Positions 8,710 through 17,882 of a DNA stretch of 64,000 bases are shown piece after piece. The stretch lies in the NCBI RefSeq assembly GCF_040513375.1, contig NZ_JBEVTG010000001.1, positions 1-64,000 of the forward strand, written 5' to 3'. Every line of letters begins with the position of its first letter. The first letter of the stretch is position 1. The notes beneath the pieces were generated by a model. The model was not told the DNA's origin and did no database searches. It worked only from the letters and a program-made list of their open reading frames with translations. Position numbers and translations under genes: made by a program. The DNA is from Flagellimonas_B algarum. Lineage in GTDB: Bacteria; Bacteroidota; Bacteroidia; Flavobacteriales; Flavobacteriaceae.

Positions 8710-9065
8710 AGTTCAACAAGTCCTTTATAATCAACGATATATTCTTCATCCAACAGTACCGGACCCATACGATCCCGGGCGTTCGAAAGGCCTACACCCG
8801 CATAATAGGTCTTGGCTTCGAACTTATCGGCATGATCTTTCATTTTTTGCAGCAGTTCCACATCATAGGTCGTTGGATCTTCAGGATACGGCACATTACG
8901 CACAATGATGAAATGCAAGATCTTGTCCTTAAGACATACGAACTGCGGGTTCTTTTTGGGTTTGCTATTGACTGCCATGAATTCGAAGCCGTCCGCTTCC
9001 AGTTGGCGGCCGACAATGTTCATCGCTAAGTTGTGCAATTCTTGTTCCGATAAGGGTTTGCCCAT
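8706..9065 (-). CDS. Small conserved protein of the nqr-apbE locus
   Basis: 119 residues starting MGKPLSEQELHNLAM. In Flavobacteriia this gene sits between nqrF and apbE and is often labelled NQR subunit F, which is misleading because it has neither ferredoxin nor flavin motifs. The protein is soluble, with no signal or membrane segment. The frame is open further upstream, but that stretch would translate a perfect terminator hairpin (9076-9105), so the start at 9065 is chosen. It overlaps apbE by 4 bases. It may help NQR assembly or flavinylation; this is inferred from position only. Confidence 0.7.
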   Translation of the reverse strand: MGKPLSEQELHNLAMNIVGRQLEADGFEFMAVNSKPKKNPQFVCLKDKILHFIIVRNVPYPEDPTTYDVELLQKMKDHADKFEAKTYYAGVGLSNARDRMGPVLLDEEYIVDYKGLVEL

Positions 9066-9075
9066 AGCTTTTGAC

Positions 9076-9105
9076 AAAAAAACCGATACGTGGGTCGTAT
9101 CGGTT
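9076..9105 (-). terminator. Intrinsic terminator after nqrF
   Basis: On the minus strand a perfect 10-base stem (9096-9105 with 9081-9090) closes loop ACCCA and runs into a T tract at 9076-9082. It lies 40 bases after the nqrF stop and ends 10 bases before the next ATG, so it should limit read-through from nqr into the small gene and apbE. Confidence 0.85.
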
Positions 9106-9144
9106 GTGTTGTTGTTTGTATTCTGGATGCTCTTGGATTGTCGA

Positions 9145-10455
9145 TCAGCCTCCGAAATCATCGAAGCGGATATGCTCATCGGGAATTCCGAAATCCTCGC
9201 CCATTTTTTGAACCGCTTTGTTCATCAATGGTGGGCCACAGAAGTATAACTCGATATCTTCTGGGGCATCGTGATGGTTCAGATAGTTGTCGATCACACA
9301 ATTGTGAATGAATCCGACAAAACCATCCCCTGCCTCATCGTCAATATCTTTCTTGACCGTCCAATTATCCTCTTCCAAAGGCTCGGAAAGGGCCATATAG
9401 AACTTAAAATTCGGAAAGTCACGCTCCAATTGCTTGAAATGATCGATGTAGAACAATTCACGCTTCGAACGACCACCGTACCAATAGGTTACTTTTCTAT
9501 TGGTTTTCAAGGTTTTGAAGAGGTGGTACAAATGGGAACGCATCGGGGCCATTCCGGCTCCTCCACCTACGTACAACATTTCCGACTCTGATTCATTGAT
9601 AAAGAATTCACCGAACGGACCTGAAATGGTCACAGGGTCTCCTTCTTTCAAACCGAAGATATAGGAGGAGGCCACCCCTGGGTTGACATCCATCCAGCCG
9701 TTTTTCGAACGATCCCATGGTGGGGTCGCAATACGGACGTTCAACATGATCTCACGTCCTTCAGCAGGATAAGAGGCCATGGAGTATGCGCGTTCTACGG
9801 TCTCTGGGTTTTTCATCACCAACGGCCATAGGTTGAACTTGTCCCACTCGTTCTTGAACTTATCGGGAGTTTCGTGTTCTTCCGGATGCGCGGTGATATC
9901 GATATCTTGGTATTTGACCTCACAAGGTGGGATCTCGATTTGGATATACCCTCCGGCCTTATAGTTCATTTCTTCCGGAATCTCCACAACGAACTCCTTG
10001 ATAAAGGAAGCTACGTTGTAATTACGGACTACTTTGGCAGCCCATTTCTTGATTCCGAATACTTCTTCAGGAATGGAAATCTCCATATCCTGCTTTACTT
10101 TGACCTGACACGCCAAACGAGCCCCATGTTGCAGCTCTTTACGGGAGAAGTGCGGGGTCTCGGTAGGTAAGGCCTCACCACCTCCTGCATGCACATGGCA
10201 TTCACACTGGATACAGGTTCCACCCCCACCGCAGGCCGAAGGCAAAAAGACCTTCTGGTTTCCTAAGGTCGACAGCAAGGTACCCCCTGAAGGCACTTCG
10301 ATTTTCTTCTCTCCATTGATGGTCAAGGTAACCGGACCGGATGGCGATAATTTTTCTTTGGTGAAAAGCAAAAGTGCCACCAAAAGCAATAATAAGATCA
10401 AAAAGGCTACGACCGTAATCAGGATGGTCCCTCCCGTACTTGTGGCTAAAATCAT
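9145..10455 (-). CDS. nqrF: Na+-translocating NADH-quinone reductase subunit F
   Basis: NqrF is the NADH-oxidising entry subunit. The 436-residue protein has one N-terminal membrane helix, then a plant-type [2Fe-2S] domain (SACGGGGTCIQCECH and the fourth cysteine in ARLACQVKV). A ferredoxin-reductase domain follows: RAYSMASYP binds FAD, GGGAGMAPMRSH and YFCGPPLMNKAV bind NADH and close the fold. The length is normal. It is the last gene of nqrABCDEF, overlaps nqrE by 4 bases and is followed by a strong terminator. Confidence 0.97.
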   Translation of the reverse strand: MILATSTGGTILITVVAFLILLLLLVALLLFTKEKLSPSGPVTLTINGEKKIEVPSGGTLLSTLGNQKVFLPSACGGGGTCIQCECHVHAGGGEALPTETPHFSRKELQHGARLACQVKVKQDMEISIPEEVFGIKKWAAKVVRNYNVASFIKEFVVEIPEEMNYKAGGYIQIEIPPCEVKYQDIDITAHPEEHETPDKFKNEWDKFNLWPLVMKNPETVERAYSMASYPAEGREIMLNVRIATPPWDRSKNGWMDVNPGVASSYIFGLKEGDPVTISGPFGEFFINESESEMLYVGGGAGMAPMRSHLYHLFKTLKTNRKVTYWYGGRSKRELFYIDHFKQLERDFPNFKFYMALSEPLEEDNWTVKKDIDDEAGDGFVGFIHNCVIDNYLNHHDAPEDIELYFCGPPLMNKAVQKMGEDFGIPDEHIRFDDFGG

Positions 10456-11213
10456 TTTCCTTGGTTTACTGCTTCGTTATAAGAGATCGCTTTTTCGTCC
10501 TCCTCGATCTCGTTTTCAATTTTTTCTTCATCGACCGGTGTTACCGTTTCCGATTGTTCAGCGGTTTGGGTCTCCCCTTCCGGCGGTTCGTTGTCGCCAG
10601 TCAACATGCCTCCGAAACTTTGAAAACCGATACCCATTAGTCCTGTAATGATAAAGGTTATCCCTAGTCCGCGTAGCGGTGCCGGAACGTTGGAATAGCG
10701 GATTTTCTCGCGAATGGCCGCGATGGCCAAAATGGCCAAAAACCAACCGATCCCGGAGCTGACCCCGTAGTTGAACGCCAATCCCAAGGTAGGTATCTCA
10801 CGTGCTTGCATGAACAAGGATCCCCCTAAAATCGCACAGTTCACGGCGATCAAGGGCAAGAAAATCCCTAAGGAATTGTATAAGGCCGGAGAGAACTTCT
10901 CCACAACGATCTCGACCAATTGAACCATGGTCGCGATAGTAGCGATAAATAGGATGAAGGATAAGAAGCTCAGGTTATAGTCGGCATATTCAGGGCCCAA
11001 CCAAGCCAAAGCGCCGTCGCGCAATAGGTATTGATCGAGCAACCAGTTCAAGGGTACGGTCACCGCCAATACGAATATTACGGCCGCACCAAGTCCGACG
11101 GCGGTACTTACTTTTTTAGAAACCGCCAAATACGAACACATTCCCAAGAACACGGCGAAAACCATGTTGTCTATGAAAATGGACTTAAAAAATAATTCTA
11201 GATGTTCTAACAT
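10452..11213 (-). CDS. nqrE: Na+-translocating NADH-quinone reductase subunit E, with acidic C-terminal tail
   Basis: An integral membrane subunit with six predicted helices, paired with NqrD around the [2Fe-2S] site: conserved cysteines are seen in GMCSYLAV (near residue 26) and VNCAILGG (near residue 120). The core ends near residue 200. The remaining ~45 residues are a soluble, strongly acidic tail (TVTPVDEEKIENEIEEDEK) that the usual ~200-residue NqrE lacks. The tail is presumably cytoplasmic or periplasmic disordered sequence of unknown role. It lies 14 bases after nqrD. Confidence 0.95.
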   Translation of the reverse strand: MLEHLELFFKSIFIDNMVFAVFLGMCSYLAVSKKVSTAVGLGAAVIFVLAVTVPLNWLLDQYLLRDGALAWLGPEYADYNLSFLSFILFIATIATMVQLVEIVVEKFSPALYNSLGIFLPLIAVNCAILGGSLFMQAREIPTLGLAFNYGVSSGIGWFLAILAIAAIREKIRYSNVPAPLRGLGITFIITGLMGIGFQSFGGMLTGDNEPPEGETQTAEQSETVTPVDEEKIENEIEEDEKAISYNEAVNQGK

Positions 11214-11227
11214 AATCGCTATCTCTT

Positions 11228-11875
11228 TTAAGCTTCCTCAATCAATGCTTTGTTTCGTGAACGCTGTACCCAAATGATGATCCCCACCACGATCAATGCC
11301 GCTGGTGGAATGATCATAAAGCCGTTGTTTTCATAACCGATGGAATACAGTCCGGTCTTCGTAATGGGATCCCCCAATACCGGGATACCCAATAAAGTTC
11401 CTGAACCCAAAAGTTCCCTAAAGAACCCGACGATGATCAATATGACCCCATAACCAAGGGCATTTCCGATGCCGTCCAAAAACGACTTCCACGGACCGTT
11501 ACCCAAAGCGAAGGCCTCGAACCGCCCCATGATGATACAGTTGGTGATGATCAATCCTACGAAGGCTCCAAGGGTCTTGCTCAATTCATAAGCAAAGGCC
11601 TTCAACACCTGGTCGACGATAATCACCAGGGTGGCGACCACGATCAATTGTACGATGATCCGAACTTTCGACGGGATGATGTTACGCATTAAGGAAATAA
11701 CAACATTACCCACACCCAGTACGAAGATGACCGATACGGCCATCACGATGGAGGCCTGTAGTTCAGCGGTAATCGCCAGGGCGGAACAAATCCCCAAAAC
11801 CTGGATGGTGATCGGGTTGTTATCCGCTAAGGGATCCAAGATGAGATTCGCATCTTTTTTCGATAACAATGCCAT
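11228..11875 (-). CDS. nqrD: Na+-translocating NADH-quinone reductase subunit D
   Basis: A 215-residue polytopic membrane subunit, homologous to NqrE and RnfA/E. The two conserved cysteines that bind the intramembrane cluster are visible in GICSALAI (near residue 29) and TNCIIMGR (near residue 112). It pairs with NqrE to pass electrons from NqrF to the FMN of NqrC. One base separates it from the nqrC stop, so the two are translationally linked. Confidence 0.96.
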   Translation of the reverse strand: MALLSKKDANLILDPLADNNPITIQVLGICSALAITAELQASIVMAVSVIFVLGVGNVVISLMRNIIPSKVRIIVQLIVVATLVIIVDQVLKAFAYELSKTLGAFVGLIITNCIIMGRFEAFALGNGPWKSFLDGIGNALGYGVILIIVGFFRELLGSGTLLGIPVLGDPITKTGLYSIGYENNGFMIIPPAALIVVGIIIWVQRSRNKALIEEA

Positions 11876-11876
11876 A

Positions 11877-12626
11877 TTATTTGGTTCTAATTGTTTCTAA
11901 ATAAGGTTTGTAGGCTTTCAAGGTTTCTTTGATCATGGCCGAAACCCCATTTCCTGTAATGGTCGCACCTGCCAGGGCATCGACCTCATTATCGGCCTTG
12001 TCATTGTTCAAAGGGTCATTATTTCCTTTGACCACATTGACACCGGCATAGCTGTTTCCGTCCATCAAGGATTCCCCTACGAAATCATCCATGAAAAAAC
12101 GCATCTTGATATTGGCTCCCAACCCCGGGGTTTCCCCCTTATGGTCGAAGTACACGCCTTGTACCACCATTTCCTCATCCAACGAAATGAAGCCCCAGAT
12201 GGCGTCCCAAAGGCCTTTTCCGTACATCGGGATGATGTAGAATTTCTTGGCATCCTTTTCCCCGATGAACAAGGGCAGCTTGGCGTCCTCGCCGTTTTTC
12301 AGCGCACTAAGTTGTTTCTTCAGGTCAATCAAATAGGCTTCTTCTTGGGGTTTCACCTCCCCATTCACGATGACCAATTGCTCTTTGATATATTTTGAAA
12401 ACTCTTCCTCGACTTCGGTCGTCGGGATAAAATTCACATCACCAGCGCCTTCATTGTTGTTGACACCCATGGCGTACAGGATGTTTTGCTGCTTTTCAAA
12501 CCGTTCGTTCTCATCGATTTGAGGTCGAAGTCCGGAGGCTAAAAAGGCCAATATGGTACCCACCACCACGACCATGATCACGGCGAACAAGACGGTATAG
12601 GAATTCTTTTCGGTATTGATTGCCAT
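11877..12626 (-). CDS. nqrC: Na+-translocating NADH-quinone reductase subunit C
   Basis: 249 residues with one N-terminal helix (about residues 10-32) and a periplasmic FMN-binding domain. The covalent FMN site is DALAGATITGNGV at residues 216-228, with T222 the expected acceptor; the fourth motif position is A rather than the usual S or T. GETPGLGANI is the other conserved family motif. ApbE, encoded at the end of the locus, should attach the flavin. It follows nqrB by 4 bases. Confidence 0.96.
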   Translation of the reverse strand: MAINTEKNSYTVLFAVIMVVVVGTILAFLASGLRPQIDENERFEKQQNILYAMGVNNNEGAGDVNFIPTTEVEEEFSKYIKEQLVIVNGEVKPQEEAYLIDLKKQLSALKNGEDAKLPLFIGEKDAKKFYIIPMYGKGLWDAIWGFISLDEEMVVQGVYFDHKGETPGLGANIKMRFFMDDFVGESLMDGNSYAGVNVVKGNNDPLNNDKADNEVDALAGATITGNGVSAMIKETLKAYKPYLETIRTK

Positions 12627-12630
12627 AGCG

Positions 12631-13896
12631 CTAAACTGTTTCTGCTTTTAATTCTTTTGCTTCCCCATCGGTGATTTTCGGATGGATGGTTACCGTTTTC
12701 AATCGCTTCATCCTTCGGTTGACGTTGCCGCGAACCACATAGTGATCGATGGTCGGCGCGAATACGTTCATCAACAAGATGGCCAAAAAGACCCCTTCAG
12801 GATATCCTGGATTGAAAACCCGGATCATGACCGAGATGAACCCGATAAGGAATCCGTAAATCCATTTACCACGGTTCGTCTGTGCTCCGGTCACTGGATC
12901 GGTCGCCATAAAGACGATTCCGAAGGCCAGCCCCCCGACGATCAAATGCTGCCAGAATTCAAAACTCATCAATCCGTAAAACTTACTGTATTCGGGAATC
13001 CAGCCCGCATCGACGATACCATTGAACATCAAGCCCATGACCAAGGAACCGATAACGGCACTCAACATGATGCGCCAGCTGGCGATTTTCGTAAAGATCA
13101 AGAACAGGCCACCCAACAAAATCAACAAGGTTGACGTTTCACCGACCGAACCTGGGATAAAGCCCATGAACATTTCCATCAAATCGTATTTGGCAAATGC
13201 CTCGGCATTGTTGCCTTGGGCCAAATACCCCAAAACGGTTTCCCCGGAAATGGCATCGGCCGTACCTGCGAGGTCGACAGCACCATGAACCCATACTTTA
13301 TCACCACTCATCCAAGTCGGATAGGCGAAGAACAAAAAGGCACGGATGGTCAATGCCGGGTTAAGGATGTTCATCCCGGTCCCTCCGAATACTTCTTTCC
13401 CGATAACCACCCCGAAAGCGACCGCAATGGCCAACATCCATAAGGGGGTATCGACAGGTATGATCAACGGCACCAGCATTCCGGTTACCAGATATCCTTC
13501 TTCCACTTCATGCCCTTTGATTACGGCAAAAACGAATTCGATCGCCAGACCGACACCATAGGATACGATGACCAAAGGCAATACGGTGATGGCGCCCAAC
13601 CAGAAGTTATCCCAAGTCAGGAAATGCTCGAATAGCGAGAACTCGGCAGGAAAGCCATTGATGGCCGAATAGTGTTGGTATCCGGCATTGAAAATACCGA
13701 AGATCAAACAAGGCACCAAAGCCATGATCACGGTATTCATCGTGCGCTTCAAATCGTCGACGGCCCTGATGTGCCCCCCGGAATGGGTGGTTTCATTGGG
13801 CGTGTACAAAAACGTATGGAGGGCATTGAATGCCGGGGCCATTTTTTTGCCTTGATACTTAAGTTTTAGCTGATGGAGTTTTTCTTTCATTCCCAT
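12631..13896 (-). CDS. nqrB: Na+-translocating NADH-quinone reductase subunit B
   Basis: Main membrane subunit of the sodium pump, about ten helices, carrying riboflavin and a covalent FMN and forming the Na+ path. The ATG at 13896 follows the nqrA stop by one base; a TTG start 9 bases earlier is possible but would overlap nqrA. GGTGMNILNPALTIRAFLFF and YPTWMSGDKVW are family hallmarks. The FMN acceptor motif reads DAISGET (T220) instead of the common DxxSGAT: the residue before the threonine is Glu. The 421-residue length is typical. Confidence 0.96.
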   Translation of the reverse strand: MGMKEKLHQLKLKYQGKKMAPAFNALHTFLYTPNETTHSGGHIRAVDDLKRTMNTVIMALVPCLIFGIFNAGYQHYSAINGFPAEFSLFEHFLTWDNFWLGAITVLPLVIVSYGVGLAIEFVFAVIKGHEVEEGYLVTGMLVPLIIPVDTPLWMLAIAVAFGVVIGKEVFGGTGMNILNPALTIRAFLFFAYPTWMSGDKVWVHGAVDLAGTADAISGETVLGYLAQGNNAEAFAKYDLMEMFMGFIPGSVGETSTLLILLGGLFLIFTKIASWRIMLSAVIGSLVMGLMFNGIVDAGWIPEYSKFYGLMSFEFWQHLIVGGLAFGIVFMATDPVTGAQTNRGKWIYGFLIGFISVMIRVFNPGYPEGVFLAILLMNVFAPTIDHYVVRGNVNRRMKRLKTVTIHPKITDGEAKELKAETV

Positions 13897-13897
13897 A

Positions 13898-15250
13898 CTA
13901 TCCAATTTCTTGATGTAACAAATCGAGTCCTTCCCTGATAATCTGTTGGTGCGGTTGTTTCGAAATACAAATGAATTCCGTTAACGAAAAATCCTCGGGA
14001 GCGACTTCATAGAGCCCGAGCTGTTCCATTTCGTCCAGATCTTTGACCATACAGGCTTTCAGTAACTGCATGGGGTAAATATCCAATGGAAAGACTTCTT
14101 CATAACGGCCTGTAACCACAAAGGCCCGATGTTCCCCATTGGTATTCGTATCGAGATCGTATTGTTTCTTTTTGTTCAACCAAGAGAAGGTCAATGCCCT
14201 GGTCGAGGATATTTTGTTGAAAACGGGTTTGTTCCAGCCGAAGAATTCGTAATCGTCGCCTTCCGGAATGGCACAAACCGTGCTGTTGTAAAAGCCAAGG
14301 TACCCATCAGGACTGGCTTTGGTACCCGTCAAGACGTCACCGTTGATCAATCTGAAATTATCACCATTTACCCCACTGGCGTACAAAAAGGTCGAAAGTT
14401 CCGCGCCGATTTTGGTCGTGTAATATTTCGGGGCCTTCACGGATGATCCTGCCAACGCTACGGTGCGTTCGGCGTTGAATTTTCCGGTCAAAAGCAATTC
14501 CCCGATAATGATCAAATCTTGGGGGTCGACCGTCCAGACCACTTCGCCTTTATTGACCGGGTCTATTTTATTGATCTGCGTACCGACCAAACCAGCCGGG
14601 TGAGGCCCGCTTACTTGATGAAGGCTCACCCCATCAATGTTCGCAAAGACGGAACCGGAAGCGTTCTTGACCCCTACATGGATCTTTCCAGGGGTCATTT
14701 TCGTTAGGGCGGTAATTGCGGCTTGGATCTCGGCTTCCTTTCCCGCTAGAACGTATTCAACGTCGGCAGCCAGTGGCGCCGTCGCGATGGCCGAAATAAA
14801 AATCGCCTTGGGGGTATTCACCGGGTCGGCGATGATCGCATAGGGCCGTTGTTTGATAAAGGGCCAGCAGCCTGAAGCCAAAAGGGTTTCCCTTACGGCT
14901 ATCCCATCCATTGTATCGATGGCCGCTTTCTTACCCGTGGCGAACTGTTGCTCTTTGTCGGCTAGGATCTTGATCGTCAAGATGCGCCTTCTGGCACCCC
15001 TAACGATTTCGACCAACTCTCCGCTGACAGGCGACACGAACTGCATGGACTCGTTGTTCTTATTGTAGAACAACGGTTCACCGGCCTTGACCTCAGCCCC
15101 TTGTTTGACCAACATTTTGGGTGTAATTCCGTGAAAATCGTCTAGGTTCAGGGCGTATACGTTGCTCGTTACGGCTTTGGAAGTAGTCTGTTCAGCAGCC
15201 CCGACAAGGTTGATGTCCAACCCTTTTTTGATTCGGATGTCTTTAGACAT
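13898..15250 (-). CDS. nqrA: Na+-translocating NADH-quinone reductase subunit A
   Basis: First gene of the sodium pump operon. NqrA is the soluble cytoplasmic subunit implicated in ubiquinone or menaquinone access. The 450-residue protein has the normal length and family motifs LDDFHGITPKMLVKQGAEV, GRYEEVFPLDI and CISKQPHQQIIREGLDLL. The RnfC-like barrel sandwich region is at the N-terminus, without the Fe-S motif of RnfC, as expected. A -7 element lies 35 bases upstream. Confidence 0.96.
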   Translation of the reverse strand: MSKDIRIKKGLDINLVGAAEQTTSKAVTSNVYALNLDDFHGITPKMLVKQGAEVKAGEPLFYNKNNESMQFVSPVSGELVEIVRGARRRILTIKILADKEQQFATGKKAAIDTMDGIAVRETLLASGCWPFIKQRPYAIIADPVNTPKAIFISAIATAPLAADVEYVLAGKEAEIQAAITALTKMTPGKIHVGVKNASGSVFANIDGVSLHQVSGPHPAGLVGTQINKIDPVNKGEVVWTVDPQDLIIIGELLLTGKFNAERTVALAGSSVKAPKYYTTKIGAELSTFLYASGVNGDNFRLINGDVLTGTKASPDGYLGFYNSTVCAIPEGDDYEFFGWNKPVFNKISSTRALTFSWLNKKKQYDLDTNTNGEHRAFVVTGRYEEVFPLDIYPMQLLKACMVKDLDEMEQLGLYEVAPEDFSLTEFICISKQPHQQIIREGLDLLHQEIG

Positions 15251-15284
15251 ATTGTAGTAGACCTTTTGTTATCAAAATTGCACG

Positions 15285-15292
15285 CAAATTTA
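15285..15292 (-). promoter_or_regulatory. -7 promoter element TAAATTTG for the nqr operon
   Basis: Read on the minus strand this is TAAATTTG, an exact TAnnTTTG match, ending 34 bases before the nqrA start codon. No TTG is seen at the expected -33 spacing. Confidence 0.45.
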
Positions 15293-15401
15293 CTACTTAA
15301 AGCATTATGATTATAATAATTGGCTAGAAAATTGGGATTACGTCGAGCTTAATTTACAGGGCATGCTTTTTGTTTACCTTTACCCCGAAAATTCGATGTA
15401 A

Positions 15402-16649
15402 ATGCGCATTTTGATCAAACAATTCATGGCATGTTTGGCTTTGGGCCAGTTGCTGCACGGGCAAGTGCAGGAGGAAGTCAATCCGCCCGCCCATATCAAG
15501 ACCATCGTTTTCAAGGGACCTACCGAAGATCAATTCCCGGTTTTACAGCTCAACGAATCCTTGACTTTGGAATTCGACGACCTTACGGCCAGCGAACAGG
15601 ATTATTATTATAAAATCGTGCATTGCGATTACGATTGGACCCCCTCCCAACTGCTTAAATCGCAGTATTTGGTGGGGATGGACAATCAACGCATCATCGA
15701 TTATGAAAACAGTTATACCACCCTTCAACCGTATTCGAACTATCGCTTGACCCTACCGAACGACCAAATCAGGTTCAAGGTCAGCGGCAATTATGTGCTC
15801 GAAGTGTACAACAGTTATGGCGAACTGCAATTTTCGCGTCGCTTTGTCATCTATCGCGATCTGGTGCGCGTGGGCGGAGTCGTCAAACGTTCACGTGATT
15901 TCGAATTCCTGAACGAAAAACAAGTGGTGCAATTCAACATCAACACCAGTGGTTTTCCGATCGTCAACCCGAAACGCGAGATCAAGGTCGCTTTGATCCA
16001 GAACCATTTTTGGCCCACTGCCATTTACAACATCAAGCCCCAGTTCACTTTGGGCAACGAACTGGTCTATAAATACGACCAAGAAACGAGCTTTTACGGG
16101 GGCAACGAATTTTTGAATTTCGACACCAAAGACCTCAGGGCACCCACTTTCGCGATATCGGATATCGAATTCAAGGAACTGTACCACCACTACCTTTTTC
16201 CAAACCCTTTTCGAAACGACCAACCATACACCTATTTTCCGGATATCAATGGGGATTTTATCGTCCGCACCCTTCAAGGGGATGATGTGGCCCGTGAAGC
16301 CGAATACTCCATGGTACACTTCAGTTTGCCCTATACCAGTGCATTGGGTCTTGACAATGTGTATGTCTATGGAAAATTCAACAACTACGACCTCAACGAC
16401 GAAAACCGTATGACCTACAATGAGGAGAGCGGGAATATGGAACTGACCTATCCGATAAAACAAGGGTTCTATAACTACAAATACGTCATTGAGCGTGAAG
16501 ATGGTACGATCAACCTCAACTACGTAAGCGGCAACTTCCATTTTACCGAAAACAACTACATGATCCTCGTGTACTATCGCAATTTCGGCGACCTCTACGA
16601 CAGCATCATCGGCATCGGCAATACCAATTCGAGGACAATAAGCAATTAA
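15402..16649 (+). CDS. Type IX secretion system Plug protein (DUF5103)
   Basis: 415 residues with a signal peptide ending near LLHGQ. The sequence matches the DUF5103/T9SS plug family: KTIVFKGP..DQFPVLQL, YYKIVHCDYDW and SRRFVIYRDLVRVGG in the N-terminal beta domain and DNVYVYGKFNNYDLND in the C-terminal domain. In Flavobacterium johnsoniae the Plug protein sits on the periplasmic end of the giant SprA translocon and closes the pore. No other T9SS core gene is adjacent. It is followed after 29 bases by the DUF3667 gene, which may share its transcript. Confidence 0.9.
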   Translation: MRILIKQFMACLALGQLLHGQVQEEVNPPAHIKTIVFKGPTEDQFPVLQLNESLTLEFDDLTASEQDYYYKIVHCDYDWTPSQLLKSQYLVGMDNQRIIDYENSYTTLQPYSNYRLTLPNDQIRFKVSGNYVLEVYNSYGELQFSRRFVIYRDLVRVGGVVKRSRDFEFLNEKQVVQFNINTSGFPIVNPKREIKVALIQNHFWPTAIYNIKPQFTLGNELVYKYDQETSFYGGNEFLNFDTKDLRAPTFAISDIEFKELYHHYLFPNPFRNDQPYTYFPDINGDFIVRTLQGDDVAREAEYSMVHFSLPYTSALGLDNVYVYGKFNNYDLNDENRMTYNEESGNMELTYPIKQGFYNYKYVIEREDGTINLNYVSGNFHFTENNYMILVYYRNFGDLYDSIIGIGNTNSRTISN

Positions 16650-16678
16650 GTATCTTTAAGGCCGTAACCAAACGACCT

Positions 16679-17881
16679 ATGGCGGATAAAAAGGGAGGGC
16701 TGATATCCAAAGGACGGTACGAACTCAAATTCAGGGGTACCGAATGCACCAATTGCGGCCACATCATCGATGTGAGCGACAAGTATTGCCCCAACTGCTC
16801 CCAAGCCAATAGCACTAAAAGATTGGTCTTAAAGGATTTCTTCGATGAATTCGCCTCAAGTTTGATCAATTACGATTCGAAATTATTCAAGACGCTTTAT
16901 GCCCTCTTACTAAAACCCGGTACGATCACGAAAGATTACATTAGGGGTAAACGGATTTCATATACCAATCCGTTTCGATTTCTGTTCAGTCTGGCCTTCT
17001 TGTATTTTTTGATGGTGACCTATGACAATGGCTTGTCGGATTTGGACGACTTGGACTTGGAAAACAAAATCGAACAGACCGGCCCGATGTCGTTCCGCTT
17101 CAACGAAGATGGTGATTCGGCCGAACAGGATACGGTATCCTTCCAAGAAACGACCGAACAGGTCTTTCAACAACTCGATTCGTTGGAGAACATCCCTGAG
17201 CAAACCATCCCGGGTATCGGCAGTATTGATTCGTTGCAGACGATCATCAATACCGGTATCCGCGAGGAAGCGCGAAAGGATTCGTTCATGCTTGCCGACC
17301 CCAAAGGGTATTTCGCCGCCCTACAAACCGATGGTTCGGGAAGTCTATTGGAACGGATGGAGTTCTTCTTCACCTTTATCCAAAAAGATTCGATCAAGAA
17401 TTTCGAAGAGGCCCGTGAAAAATTCGCCGTTGACGACAGCTTTAAAAACAGGATGGCCTTCAACGGTTCAAAGAGTTCCTTAAAGGCCATTGCCCAACCC
17501 GGCACTTATTTGAACAATACGATTGCCAAAGTCCCGCTGGTGATTTTCTTCTTCCTTCCGATCTTCACGATCTTCATTTATTTGGTTTACATCCGTAAAA
17601 ACCATACCTATACCGATCATTTGATCTTTAGTTTCCACAACCAGTCCCTTATGTTTATCTTGCTGATCCTTAGCTGGATGATAGATTCCATATTTGGTAC
17701 TGCCTCTGTGGGCATCTTCTTTCTGATCTTCGGTTTTTACCTGTACAAGGCAATGCGGAGGTTTTACGGCCAAGGAAGGTTTAAAACGATTGTTAAATAT
17801 TTGTTTCTGAATACGGTTTTTACAATATTGGCATTCTTCACGGTGCTTTTGTTGTTTACCGGAAGCGTATTTACGTATTGA
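16679..17881 (+). CDS. DUF3667 membrane protein with N-terminal zinc ribbon
   Basis: 400 residues. A four-cysteine ribbon (C23-x2-C26...C37-x2-C40) opens the protein, followed by FFDEFASSLINYDSKLFKTL and LLKPGTITKDYIRGKRISYTNP-type DUF3667 motifs. Helices lie near residues 98-115 and in the last third (four segments between about 280 and 400), with a long charged loop between them. The family is common in Bacteroidota and has no established function. It lies between the Plug gene and apaG with very short gaps (29 and 1 bases). Confidence 0.85.
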   Translation: MADKKGGLISKGRYELKFRGTECTNCGHIIDVSDKYCPNCSQANSTKRLVLKDFFDEFASSLINYDSKLFKTLYALLLKPGTITKDYIRGKRISYTNPFRFLFSLAFLYFLMVTYDNGLSDLDDLDLENKIEQTGPMSFRFNEDGDSAEQDTVSFQETTEQVFQQLDSLENIPEQTIPGIGSIDSLQTIINTGIREEARKDSFMLADPKGYFAALQTDGSGSLLERMEFFFTFIQKDSIKNFEEAREKFAVDDSFKNRMAFNGSKSSLKAIAQPGTYLNNTIAKVPLVIFFFLPIFTIFIYLVYIRKNHTYTDHLIFSFHNQSLMFILLILSWMIDSIFGTASVGIFFLIFGFYLYKAMRRFYGQGRFKTIVKYLFLNTVFTILAFFTVLLLFTGSVFTY

Positions 17882-17882
17882 T

